From Lucinisca nassula (Eukaryota > Mollusca > Bivalvia > Lucinida > Lucinidae), in NCBI GenBank assembly GCA_963580285.1, contig OY757010.1, positions 209,902,138-209,966,137 of the forward strand: a stretch of 64,000 bases of DNA, written 5' to 3'. The translations under genes and the position numbers were made by a program. Shown piece by piece: positions 32,724-44,300 of this stretch (position 1 is its first letter; each line of letters begins with the position of its first letter). Under the pieces are notes generated by a model. That model was not told the DNA's origin and ran no database searches. It worked only from the letters and a program-made list of their open reading frames with translations.

Positions 32724-32893
32724 TAATATTATTCTTATTTATCAGATACAGATTGTTGGTGCTCGTTAAAACCGCCTCATTGAGGCGGTTTTAACGAGCA
32801 CTCACAACCTATATTTTGAAGCAGAAATAAGAAATCTAATGTATATTCCTGCAAACCCCAGTTTTTTCTATGTAAAGTGGGGTTAAGATGGGT
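32724..32893 (+). mobile_element. Palindromic MITE, truncated copy
   Basis: It keeps the central hairpin (32753-32807) and most of the right side (AAACCCCAGTTTTTTCTATG) but lacks both terminal repeats. The hairpin arms have changed together relative to the other copies. Confidence 0.8.
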
Positions 32894-33110
32894 GATCATT
32901 GCAAGGACTGGTTAACGTGATGTTAGATACAGAAACTATAAAGAGTGATTGTGGTGTCCAACAAAAAATAAAACACAAAAAAAAAAAAAAACAAAAAAAA
33001 AAAAAACATAAAGGTGCCCGTCAGACCTCGCAGAAACGCAGGCTGATCTGTACCTTTGTTGCTCGCAAATGGCAAAATCATGTTCCCAACACATTTTGTC
33101 TTGACTGTCA

Positions 33111-33392
33111 TTACGAAAACACGCCTATACAAATACATTGGAACCTTTACCGCCGAAAAAAAAACGAACATTTTAAGATGAAAAATCGTGATATTTCTCT
33201 TATTTCTGCTCCAAATATAGATTGTGGGTACTCGTGAGAACCGCCTCATCGAGGCGGTTCTGACGAGTACCAACAATCTATATTTTAGAGCAGACTTGAA
33301 TAAGAAAAATAAGGTTTACCCTTGTAAACCCGTTTTTTACGATATAATAGTGGGGTTTAAGGGGTCAAAATTATATAGGCGTGTTTTCGTGA
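33111..33392 (+). mobile_element. Palindromic MITE, complete copy
   Basis: 282 bp, from TTACGAAAACACGCCTATAC to TATAGGCGTGTTTTCGTGA, with a central hairpin at 33221-33277. Located in intron 1 of the host gene. Confidence 0.9.
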
Positions 33393-33807
33393 TGGTATTC
33401 TGACTTTTACATAGCATAGAGGTGTCAACATGGCCAAGTGTCTACGCCGTACACATTAAAGATGTAGGGTTTAACACGGAAGTACAGCCATTAGTTGGTT
33501 GACCTTTTATTGTTTATGCAACAGCAAGTATAAGCTTTAACAAGGAGAAGAAAAAGCTCGTAACCAGTATAAGCTTTCATGCAAAAAGGCCCACTGACAG
33601 AGCTCTGCCACAAAATCGCTTTCCCCAGACCCGCATATTTAACTTTGACATATCAGACATTATACTACAGTCGGCAGGATCCTGGGTGCCGACTGACAAT
33701 AAGGTATTGCCAAAGACAGCGAATTGTTTAAAACATATATCTGGGTATAACTCTAGGCATTAATAATTAATATCTGCTATGTGTAAAAGCTATACTTATT
33801 TATTTTT

Positions 33808-33945
33808 GTTTTGGATAGCCAATTGGCCATCTTAAAGGAAAGTAACTGTCCTTTTGGCTTTCCGCTATTGATGTTTCCATTAGGGTCTAGTTATGTGTTT
33901 CTTTCCCTTTGGTGTTTCTGGTGGGAGGTGTGGGTTAATGTTTCG
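33808..33945 (+). repeat. Dispersed repeat R, copy 3
   Basis: From TTTGGATAGCCAATTGGCCA to GGTGTGGGTTAATG it aligns with 27300-27440. Together with 4275-4365 this is a three-copy dispersed family in the window. The interval 33393-33807 shows nothing else. Confidence 0.65.
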
Positions 33946-34236
33946 CAATATTGACTGAGATCGTGATCAGACGCGGCGTCCTGTGGCGTCTGCACGGTTT
34001 GCCAGGGTTCTGTTTTGCATGTATTGGGGGTTTTCCCATACAGAATGCGTTAAATGAACACACCCTTATGCCCCCGTGCAAGACCATTTATCCAGCCCAG
34101 TCGACCCAACCTTTTGATTCCTTTATGAGTACGATTACACGTATTCTCAATTCGCTGTTGCTGGAAATATTTTATTCAAATGAACTCTGCGATTCTTCTT
34201 GCTTTTTGTATTTTATTTATTTGTATTCTTTCTCAG

Positions 34237-34397
34237 CCTGTCAAGAAGAGTCGCCTGGTTGAAAAGATAGTGTTTGTCTGTACGTCTGCAACTGCCGTTA
34301 TTCTGTCTCACTGCGCCGTATCACGGCAGTGGCTGTTACCCTATATATACGTTATCCTTACACCAACTCTCATCGGGATCAGAGTAATCATGTACTG
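34237..34397 (+). CDS. Glycerophosphocholine acyltransferase-like (DUF2838) gene, second exon
   Basis: The acceptor is a pyrimidine tract ending TTCTTTCTCAG; the donor is GTAAGT. The exon reads PVKKSRLVEK then two hydrophobic segments, IVFVCTSATAVILSHCAV and LLPYIYVILTPTLIGIRVIM, ending in YW with the Trp codon split (phase 2). Two closely spaced membrane helices followed by an aromatic-basic stretch match the start of the DUF2838 core. In yeast, Gpc1 (YGR149W) of this family acylates glycerophosphocholine using acyl-CoA, recycling it to lysophosphatidylcholine at membranes. Intron 2 (34398-35899) contains a GTTGGC-type palindrome and a diverged MITE-like hairpin. Confidence 0.8.
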
Positions 34398-34445
34398 GTA
34401 AGTGCGACACTTTGTTTCATCAGTCTCTTCCCAGTCAGCCAAAAC

Positions 34446-34512
34446 TATCGGGCCAACTTCGGGCCAACATCGATACGACGTGCTATCGATGTCGGCCCGA
34501 CGTTGGCCCGCC
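34446..34512. repeat. GTTGGC-type palindrome in intron 2
   Basis: CGGGCCAACTTCGGGCCAAC pairs with the GTCGGCCCGACGTTGGCCCG arm, with a GATACGACGTGCTATC centre. Same style as 31212-31303. Confidence 0.8.
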
Positions 34513-34710
34513 GTTTTGTGACTTATAAGATGGGAGTCGCCAAGTGCAATGGCGCAACAAAAAGAATAAACAGTCGAACTACAATGGCTCGAACACCTTT
34601 GGGACCTCGAAAATCTGTTCCACACAGGGGTAGTTCGAGCCACTGAAGGTTACTCTCAGGGGGCATAACGAGATACTTTCAGACATCTTTTCGGTGTTCT
34701 ATAATGAATA

Positions 34711-34777
34711 TGTATGCTGTGTGTACTCATTAGAATCGCCTCATCGAGGCGATTCAAATGAGTACACACAGCATACA
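34711..34777. repeat. Diverged MITE-like hairpin in intron 2
   Basis: 67 bp with arms of about 31 bp around CCTCATCGAGG, the same core as the MITE hairpins, but with different, mutually complementary arms (GTACTCATTAGAATCGCC). The family flanks are not recognisable. Confidence 0.75.
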
Positions 34778-35899
34778 TTTGCAAGATAAAAGACTATATC
34801 TCCCATTATTTCTTATGTAGAGGATTTTGCTATGGGCTCAAGAATGGATTCGACTCATCCATGGTAAACGAGCCATCGTTGTTCGAGCCATCGAAGTTCT
34901 ACTGTATTGCACCGTGAATTTGTATTCATTAAGGTTACTTACTACGACCCGGACAGGAACGTGTCTTGAACCAAATAACCGAGCACATATTACATGTGCA
35001 GAATGGCGTGGTGACAAAAGGTAGGTGACAGTGACAAAAGAATCAAGTCAAAACTATTAAGCAAAGAAAAGGCAGGGCAAAACCGAATCGGCAGATGTTC
35101 TTAAGAAAAACTTGCTCTTCAGGAGCAGAAAGAGCAGAAGTGGTCTTGGTGCACTCAAAACGAGTCATACCGTGTTCAATATGAAACATTCTTATAACAA
35201 GCTACTGTACACCAGGGGCCAGATGTTCAAAGCCTCGTTAGCTTAACGAGCCCGTTAGTGATCATATTGTTAACTATTCTAGCAAGTTCAATATCTAAAA
35301 AATTGGTATTTTTTTGCTGAAAAAATGTGAGCATTGGCAAAAGCTGCTGCCAAAATATTACTATATTTGCCATATTAAATGATCAAAGTTTTAACAATAC
35401 GTTAACTAATGATGTCGTTTGTTTTGAACACTGCCTCAGGCAAATTACAACTAGGGTTTTTCTTTTCTGACGTCGACACTTTTCTAACGATCGTTCACAG
35501 TTTATGTAAATACAAATCCTCCGAAAACGTTGGAGCATGTGAAACAGTCGCTACGAGCGCATACTGAACTGACGCAAAGGCTATGTATGTAATAAACTCT
35601 GTTCAGAGATCAGAATCGGAATCAGTATTGTTTACTGGCGACACTTTCTTAGACAATCCTTCACCAGGATCCCTGAAGACAAGTTTTCTAGATATTCTAT
35701 TGATGGGAAGCACCCTATATATTGCTATGTCGATGGGCCCTGAAGACAGGTTTTCCATATTTTATTTTCTCTTGTCGGATTGCCCGAAGCCGAAAGAATT
35801 TCCATACTTGTCGGTGGGTTGGGTCCTGAATTACCATATTTTCTTTTGTCGCAGATTCAATTAAATATTAGCCTAATGAATCGCTCTTTAATCTTCCAG

Positions 35900-35971
35900 G
35901 AAGAATAAATGGCACTACTTTCTTCTAGACTTCTGTTACTTTGCCAACACATTACTACTCGTCTTTCTCAG
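35900..35971 (+). CDS. Glycerophosphocholine acyltransferase-like (DUF2838) gene, third exon with family signature
   Basis: The acceptor is TTAATCTTCCAG; the first G completes the split Trp codon, and 23 codons follow: KNKWHYFLLDFCYFAN then TLLLVFL. KWHYFLLDFCYF is the signature I know from DUF2838 / glycerophosphocholine acyltransferases of fungi and plants. The exon ends AG before GTAACA (phase 2). Joined with the two exons upstream it gives about 98 residues with three membrane segments and no stop; the full family protein is several times longer, so most exons are missing from what I could find. The DNA following carries nested SINEs and minisatellites. I see no later exon before 38000 or after the 18-kb satellite, so the gene probably continues beyond the window. 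Confidence 0.85.
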
Positions 35972-36018
35972 GTAACATCTTTTTACAAACTACCCCTTCG
36001 CCCTGCATTTCGCAACCC

Positions 36019-36633
36019 CAACGCCCATTAGGGCTTGGAGAAATAGTTTGAGCTAAAAAGTGCTTCTACGGAGAGCTGAAACTGACCGAACATGGGTACT
36101 GGTAAACCGTTAAGACGGTCTAAGCCTTCCCAGGCAAAGTGGTGCGAGTCAGACCGTCCCTGCATAAAAACTCTATTGGTTTGTCTGGTTTGTTTGTGTT
36201 TGATTTGAGGTTTAACGTCCTCGTCAACACAGTATAGGTCATTTTGGAGATGTTGCTTTAAATTTTGTGGGACTTTTACCCGACAGTGAGATGAAATGAC
36301 ATCTCAAGCCCTGTCGCCTAATGAAACCAATAGGGTTTGTCAGCATGGACGGACCGACTCGCACCGCTTTGCCTGGGCAGGCTTAGATTCTCTAAGCGGT
36401 TTACCCGTACTCGTGTGCGGTCGATTTCAGCTCTGCGTGGAAGCATCGTGCAGCCCATCTATTTCTTCAAGCCCCGCTGAGCGGGGGCGAGTTGGTTTGT
36501 CTGGGCGGTAGGGCTTGAGATGCCGTTTCATTCTAATGTCAGGTAAAAGTCCCACACAACTGGTAGCAAAATCGTCAAAAAGGCCTGAATAGTGTTGACG
36601 GGGACTTCAAATCTCAATTCAAACAAAAACAAA
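36019..36633. mobile_element. Family A SINE interrupted by a second, inverted family A SINE
   Basis: A plus-oriented copy (36019-36188 and 36492-36633, ending AAATCTCAATTCAAACAAAA) is split by a minus-oriented copy (36189-36491). The inner copy is flanked by a 13-bp duplication TTGGTTTGTCTGG (36176-36188 and 36492-36504). It lies just after exon 3 of the host gene. Confidence 0.88.
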
Positions 36634-37129
36634 AACCGCTCTGCGTTTCTGGTGTGGACGCTACTACGACTACTGATTAAGAAGGAGTTATGATCCAGAA
36701 GCAGAATGACAAAATGTGTAGATCCAGATGAAACGGCTCGTTGTGAGCCATCTCATTTGGAACTGCAATTTGCAGAGGTATCTGTGATGGTGTTAAGGGC
36801 TGTAAGGGTGAAATTAGAAAATATCAGATGACTGGACACAGGTTCAAGGAAGGCAACTTTTTCAAAAGGATTGCCTACCCTGTCAGATGGACGTCTTACA
36901 TAAAAAAACTTTTCTTGGGGATTCAAAGACGAGCACCAATCAACCATGTAGGTTCATGGCACTGTACTTGTTCACTCTTCTGCAAATACTGCAAAGCCTG
37001 GGAAACGTTTCCACGGTTAAAATGTTGTTCGAAAAAGGCACCGTATTTATCCTAAATATTCGGATACCTCAACTACTCACCATTCTTGTTCTAAAATTGG
37101 AACAAATACAATTTACTACCCTATGTTGT

Positions 37130-37255
37130 GTTTAAGAATATCCGGATGAGTGGCAAACAGTGTACACCCTGATGAGACGCCAAGTTGTGCGGCATCTCAT
37201 CTGGGTCTACACTGTTTTCTAAGGGCTGTCTGTCCAAATACAAAATAAAATAAAT
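37130..37255 (-). repeat. Dispersed repeat similar to the centre of the large inverted repeat
   Basis: GCGGCATCTCATCTGGGTCTACACTGTTTT resembles GCGGCGTCTGATCACGGCCTACACTGTTTG at 24551-24584 (each quoted only in part elsewhere). Minus-strand translation gives NSVDPDEMPHN versus NSVGRDQTPHY. It is non-coding repeat. The interval 36634-37129 shows nothing firm. Confidence 0.5.
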
Positions 37256-37313
37256 ATGGGTACACAGAATAAAGACATTTCTCAAAACCTTGCTATTTTC
37301 GTTTAAAAGACCG

Positions 37314-37855
37314 TTCGTCCTTTCCTGTAAGATAAGGTAAGTCATTTCCTGTAAGATAAAGGAAGTCCTTTCCTGTAAGATAAGGGAAATCCTTTCATGT
37401 AAGATAGGGAAATACTTTCCTGTAAGATAAGAGATGTCCTTTCCTGTAAGATAAGAGAAGCCCTTTCCTGTAAGATAAGGGAAATCCTTTCCTGTAAGGT
37501 AAGGGAAATCCTTTCCTGTAAGATAAGGGAAGTCCTTTCCTGTAAGATAAGAGAAGCCCTTTCCTGTAAGATAAGAGAAGCACTTTCTTGTAAGATAAGG
37601 GAAATCCTTTCCTGTAAGGTAATGGAAATCCTTTCCTGTAAGATAAGGGAAGTCCTTTCCTGTAAGATAAGGGAAGTCATTTCCTGTAAAATAAGGGAAA
37701 TCCTTTCCTGTCAGATAAGGGAAATCCTTTCCTGTAAGATAAGGGAAGTCCTTTCCTGTAAGATAAGGGAAGTCATTTCCTGTAAGATTAGGGAAGTCAT
37801 TTCCTGTAAGATAAGGGAAATCCTTTCCTGTAAGATAAGGGAAGTCAAGTGAGTT
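37314..37855. repeat. 24-bp minisatellite, about 22 copies
   Basis: Unit CCTTTCCTGTAAGATAAGGG plus AAGT or AAAT. As 24 bp is 8 codons, the minus strand stays open as a repeat of YLTGKDFP inside a frame of 296 codons (37121-38011). The frame extends into flanking dispersed repeat without a recognisable domain, so I annotate it as minisatellite, not gene. Confidence 0.93.
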
Positions 37856-38304
37856 GCCTCCCTTGTACAATTTGGGAAGATAAGACAAGTCCGTTAAACA
37901 ATCTGATGCATTAACAGTGCAATGTGTATCCCCCGCCACCGATGTGGAGCTGAATATATGTCTGGGGTGCGGATTCTGTGAACGAGCGTCCTCGTAGCCT
38001 ATATTGAGCAATGTCTCATGAACTTTCTATTTGCTGGTACTTTCAATGCCATAAGCTTATTAAGTTTGTTAGGCATCGATTCGCTGCAGGTTCTCATCAT
38101 TCAAGGATGTGTGTTACAATGTTTTTATATTAGCAGTCAAATGAAAGACGGAAAAACACTCTTCAAAAACACAACATAAGTCAGAAAATCCTAATTATTA
38201 TTATTATTATTTATTTGAGCTTCACTGTATACAACACAGGAAACATATCTATAGCATAAACAACCTTGTAAATACCTAGCATAAAGAACGAGTGTTAAGT
38301 TGGT

Positions 38305-38385
38305 TCCTTATTCCTTATTCCTTGTTCCTTATTCCTTATTCCTTATTCCTTGTTCCTTATTCCTTATTCCTTATTCCTTATTCGA
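38305..38385. repeat. TTCCTTA/TTCCTTG short tandem repeat at the satellite edge
   Basis: About eleven copies of a 7-bp unit (TTCCTTA or TTCCTTG) adjoin the 170-bp array. The same unit forms the inverted-repeat ends of every 170-bp monomer. The interval 37856-38304 has no feature except a short TTA run. Confidence 0.9.
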
Positions 38386-41300
38386 TTTTCAACTTCATAG
38401 TACTTTGCCACGCGGTGTAACAGAACATTTGCGTATGTCCTAATCATCATCATTTTTACTTCTAAGCATGATGGTATAGGTTTCGAAATCCAGCAGGTAT
38501 CAACGGCGAATAAGGAATAAGGAACAAATCCAAATTTTCCTTATTCCTTATTCGATTTTCAACTTCACAGTACTTTGCCACGCGGTGTAACAGAACATTT
38601 GCGTATGTCCTAATCATCATCATTTTTACTTCTAAGCATGATGGTATAGGTTTCAAAATCCAGCAGATATAAACTGCGAATAAGGAATAAGGAACAAATC
38701 CAAATGATTAGGACATACGCAACTGGTATAGGTTTCGAAATCCAGCAAGTATCAACTGCGAATAAGGAATAAGGAACAGATCCAAATTTTCCTTATTCCT
38801 TATTCGATTTTCAACTTCACAGTACTTTGCCACGCGGTGTAACAGAACATTTGCGTATGTCCTAATCATCATCATTTTTACTTCTAAGCATGATGGTATA
38901 GGTTTCAAAATCCAGCAGATATAAACTGCGAATAAGGAATAAGGAACAAATCCAAATTTTCCTTATTCCTTATTCGATTTTCAACTTCATAGTACTTTGC
39001 CACGCGGTGTAACAGGACATTTGCGTATGTCCTAATCATCATCATTTTTGCTTCTAAGCATGATGGTATAGGTTTCGAAATCCAGCAAGTATCAACTGCG
39101 AATAAGGAATAAGGAACAAATCCAAATTTTCCTTATTCCTTATTCGATTTTCAACTTCATAGTACTTTGCCACGCGGTGTAACAGAACATTTGCGTATTG
39201 CCTAATCATCATCATTTTTACTTCTAAGCATGATGGTATAGGTTTCGAAATCCAGCAGGTATCAACGGCGAATAAGGAATAAGGAACAAATCCAAATTTT
39301 CCTTATTCCTTATTCGATTTTCAACTTCACAGTACTTTGCCTCGCGGTGTAACAGAACATTTGCGTATGTCCTAATCATCATCATTTTTACTTCTAAGCA
39401 TGATGGTATAGGTTTCAAAATCCAGCAAGTATCAACTGCGAATAAGGAATAAGGAACAAATCCAAATTTTCCTTATTCCTTATTCGATTTTCAACTTCAT
39501 AGTACTTTGCCACGCGGTGTAACAGGACATTTGCGTATGTCCTAATCATCATCATTTTTACTTCTAAGCATGATGGTATAGGTTTCGAAATCCAGCAAGT
39601 ATCAACTGCGAATAAGGAATAAGGAACAAATCCAAATTTTCCTTATTCCTTATTCGATTTTCAACTTCACAGTACTTTGCCACGCGGTGTAACAGAACAT
39701 TTGCGTATGTCCTAATCATCATCATTTTTACTTCTAAGCATGATGGTATAGGTTTCAAAATCCAGCAGATATAAACTGCGAATAAGGAATAAGGAACAAA
39801 TCCAAATTTTCCTTATTCCTTATTCGATTTTCAACTTCATAGTACTTTGCCACGCGGTGTAACAGGACATTTGCGTATGTCCTAATCATCATCATTTTTA
39901 CTTCTAAGCATGATGGTATAGGTTTCGAAATCCAGCAAGTATCAACTGCGAATAAGGAATAAGGAACAAATTCAAATTTTCCTTATTCCTTATTTGATTT
40001 TCAACTTCATAGTAATTTGCCACGCGGTGTAACAGGACATTTGCGTATGTCCTAATCATCATCATTTTTACTTCTAAGCATGATGGTATAGGTTTCGAAA
40101 TCCAGCAAGTATCAACTGCGAATAAGGAATAAGGAACAAATCCAAATTTTCCTTATTCCTTATTCGATGTTCAACTTCATAGTACTTTGCCACGCGGTGT
40201 AACAGAACATTTGCGTATGTCCTAATCATCATCATTTTTACTTCTAAGCATGATGGTATAGGTTTCAAAATCCAGCAGATATAAACTGCGAATAAGGAAT
40301 AAGGAACAAATCCAAATTTTCCTTATTCCTTATTCGATTTTCAACTTCATAGTACTTTGCCACGCGGTGTAACAGGACATTTGCGTATGTCCTAATCATC
40401 ATCATTTTTACTTCTAAGCATGATGGTTTAGGTTTCGAAATCCAGCAAGTATCAACTGCGAATAAGGAATAAGGAACAAATCCAAATTTTCCTTATTCCT
40501 TATTCGATTTTCAACTTCATACTACTTTGCCACGCAGTGTAACAGAACATTTGCGTATGTCCTAATCATCATCATTTTTACTTCTAAGCATGATGGTATA
40601 GGTTTCGAAATCCAGCAGGTATCAACGGCGAATAAGGAATAAGGAACAAATCCAAATTTTCCTTATTCCTTATTCGATTTTCAACTTCACAGTACTTTGC
40701 CACGCGGTGTAACAGAACATTTGCGTATGTCCTAATCACCATCATTTTTACTTCTAAGCATGATGGTATAGGCTTCAAAATCCAGCAGATATAAACTGCG
40801 AATAAGGAATAAGGAACAAATCCAAATTTTCCTTATTCGTTATTCGATTTTCAACTTCATAGTACTTTGCCACGCGGTGTAACAGGACATTTGCGTATGT
40901 CCTAATCATCATCATTTTTACTTCTAAGCATGATGATATAGGTTTCGAAATCCAGCAAGTATCAACTGCGAATAAGGAATAAGGAACAAATCCAAATTTT
41001 CCTTATTCCTTATTCGATGTTCAACTTCACAGTACTTTGCCACGCGGTGTAACAGAACATTTGCGTATGTCCTAATCATCATCATTTTTACTTCTAAGCA
41101 TGATGGTATAGGTTTCAAAATCGAGCAGATATAAACTGCGAATAAGGAATAAGGAACAAATCCAAATTTTCCTTATTCCTTATTCGATTTTCAACTTCAT
41201 AGTACTTTGCCACGCGGTGTAACAGGACATTTGCGTATGTCCTAATCATCATCATTTTTACTTCTAAGCATGATGGTATAGGTTTCGAAATCCAGCAAGT

Positions 41301-44300
41301 ATCAACTGCGAATAAGGAATAAGGAACAAATCCAAATTTTCCTTATTCCTTATTCGATTTTCAACTTCATAGTACTTTGCCACGCGGTGTAACAGAACAT
41401 TTGCGTATGTAGTAATCATCATCATTTTTACTTCTAAGCATGATGGTATAGGTTTCGAAATCCAGCAGGTATCAACAGCGAATAAGGAATTAGGAACGAA
41501 TCCAAATTTTCCTTATTCCTTATTCGATTTTCAACTTCACAGTACTTTGCCACGCGGTGTAACAGAACATTTGCGTATGTCCTAATCATCATCATTTTTA
41601 CTTCTAAGCATGATGGTATAGGTTTCAAAATCCAGCAGATATAAACTGCGAATAAGGAATAAGGAACAAATCCAAATTTTCCTTATTCCTTATTCGATTT
41701 TCAACTTCATAGTACTTTGCCACGCGGTGTATCAGGACATTTGCGTATGTCCTAATCATCATCATTTTTACTTCTAAGCATGATGGTATAGGTTTCAAAA
41801 TCCAGCAGATATAAACTGCAATTGAGGAATAAGGAACAAATCCAAATTTTCCTTATTCCTTATTCGATTTTCAACTTCATAGTAATTTGCCACGCGTAGT
41901 AACAGGACATTTGCGTATGTCCTAATCATCATCATTTTTACTTCTAAGCATGATGGTATAGGTTTCGAAATCCAGCAAGTATCAACTGCGAATAAGGAAT
42001 AAGGAACAAATCCAAATTTTCCTTATTCCTTATTCGATATTCAACTTCACAGTACTTTGCCACGCGGTGTAACAGAACATTTGCGTATGTCCTAATCATC
42101 ATCATTTTTACTTCTAAGCATGATGGTATAGGTTTCAAAATCCAGCAGATATAAACTGCGAATAAGGAATAAGGAACAAATCCAAATTTTCCTTATTCCT
42201 TATTCGATTTTCAACTTCATAGTACTTTGCCACGCGGTGTAACAGGACATTTGCGTATGTCCTATTCATCATCATTTTTACTTCTAAGCATGATGGTATA
42301 GGTTTCGAAATCCAGCAAGTATCAACTGCGAATAAGGAATAGGGAACAAATCCAAATTTTCCTTATTCCTTATTCGATTTTCAATTTCATAGCACTTTGC
42401 CACGCGGTGTAACAGAACATTTGCGTATGTCCTAATCATCATCATTTTTACTTCTAAGCATGATGGTATAGGTTTCGAAATCCAGCAGGTATCAACGGCG
42501 AATAAGGAATAAGGAACAAATCCAAATTTTCCTTATTCCTTATTCGATTTTCAACTTCACAGTACTTTACCACGCGGTGTAACAGAACATTTGCGTATGT
42601 CCTAATCATCATCATTTTTACTTCTAAGCATGATGGTATAGGTTTCAAAATCCAGCAGATATAAACTGCGAATAAGGAATAAGGAACAAATCCAAATTTT
42701 CCTTATTCTTTATTCGATTTTCAACTTCATAGTACTTTGCCACGCGGTGTAGCTGGACATTTGCGTATGTCCTAATCATCATCATTTTTACTTCTAAGCA
42801 TGATGGTATAGGTTTCGAAATCCAGCAAGTATCAACTGCGAATAAGGAATAAGGAACAAATCCAAATTTTCCTTATTCCTTATTCGATGTTCAACTTCAC
42901 AGTACTTTGCCACGCGGTGTAACAGAACATTTGCGTATGTCCTAATCATCATCATTTTTACTTCTAAGCATGATGGTATAGGTTTCGAAATCCAGCAGAT
43001 ATAAACTGCGAATAAGGAATAAGGAACAAATCCAAATTTTCCTTATTCCTTATTCGATTTTCAACTTCATAGTACTTTGCCACGCGGTGTAACAGGACAT
43101 TTGCGTATGTCCTAATCATCATCATTTTTACTTCTAAGCATGATGGTATAGGTTTCGAAATCCAGCAAGTATCAACTGCGAATAAGGAATAAGGAACAAA
43201 TCCAAATTTTCCTTATTCCTTATTCGATTTTCAACTTCACAGTACTTTGCCACGCGGTGTAACAGAACATTTGCGTATGTCCTAATCATCATCATTTTTA
43301 CTTCTAAGCATGATGGTATAGGTTTCAAAATCCAGCAGATATAAACTGCGAATAAGGAATAAGGAACAAATCCAAATTTTCCTTATTCCTTATTCGATTT
43401 TCAACTTCATAGTACTTTGCCACGCGGTGTAATAGGACATTTGCGTATGTCCTAATCATCATCATTTTTACTTCTAAGCATGATGGTATAGGTTTCGAAA
43501 TACAGCAAGTATCAACTGCGAATAAGGAATACGGAACAAATCCAAATTTTCCTTATTCCTTATTCGATTTTCAACTTCATAGTAATTTGCCACGCGGTGT
43601 AACAGGACATTTGCGTATGTCCTAATCATCATCATTTTTACTTCTAAGCATGATGGTATAGGTTTCGAAATCCAGCAAGTATCAACTGCGAATAAGGAAT
43701 AAGGAACAAATCCAAATTTTCCTTATTCCTTATTCGATGTTCAACTTCACAGTACTTTGCCACGCGGTGTAACAGAACATTTGCGTATGTCCTAATCATC
43801 ATAATTTTTACTTCTAAGCATGATGGTATAGGTTTCAAAATCCAGCAGCTATAAACTGCGAATAAGGAATAAGGAACAAATCCAAATTTTCCTTATTCCT
43901 TATTCGATTTTCAACTTCATAGTACTTTGCCACGCGGTGTAACAGGACATTTGCGTATGTCCTAATCATCATCATTTTTACTTCTAAGCATGATGGTTTA
44001 GGTTTCGAAATCCAGCAAGTATCAACTGCGAATAAGGAATAAGGAACAAATCCAAATTTTCCTTATTCCTTATTCGATTTTCAACTTCATAGTTCTTTGC
44101 CACGCGGTGTAACAGAACATTTGCGTATGTCCTAATCATCATCATTTTTACTTCTAAGCATGATGGTATAGGTTTCGAAATCCAGCAGGTATCAACGGCG
44201 AATAAGGAATAAGGAACAAATCCAAATTTTCCTTATTCCTTATTCGATTTTCAACTTCACAGTACTTTGCCACGCGGTGTAACAAAACATTTGCGTATGT

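Noticed and set aside
35583..35864. 93-codon ORF in intron 2 as an alternative exon
   Set aside because: No similarity to the acyltransferase family, no clear splice sites, and internal duplication of CCTGAAGACA phrases.
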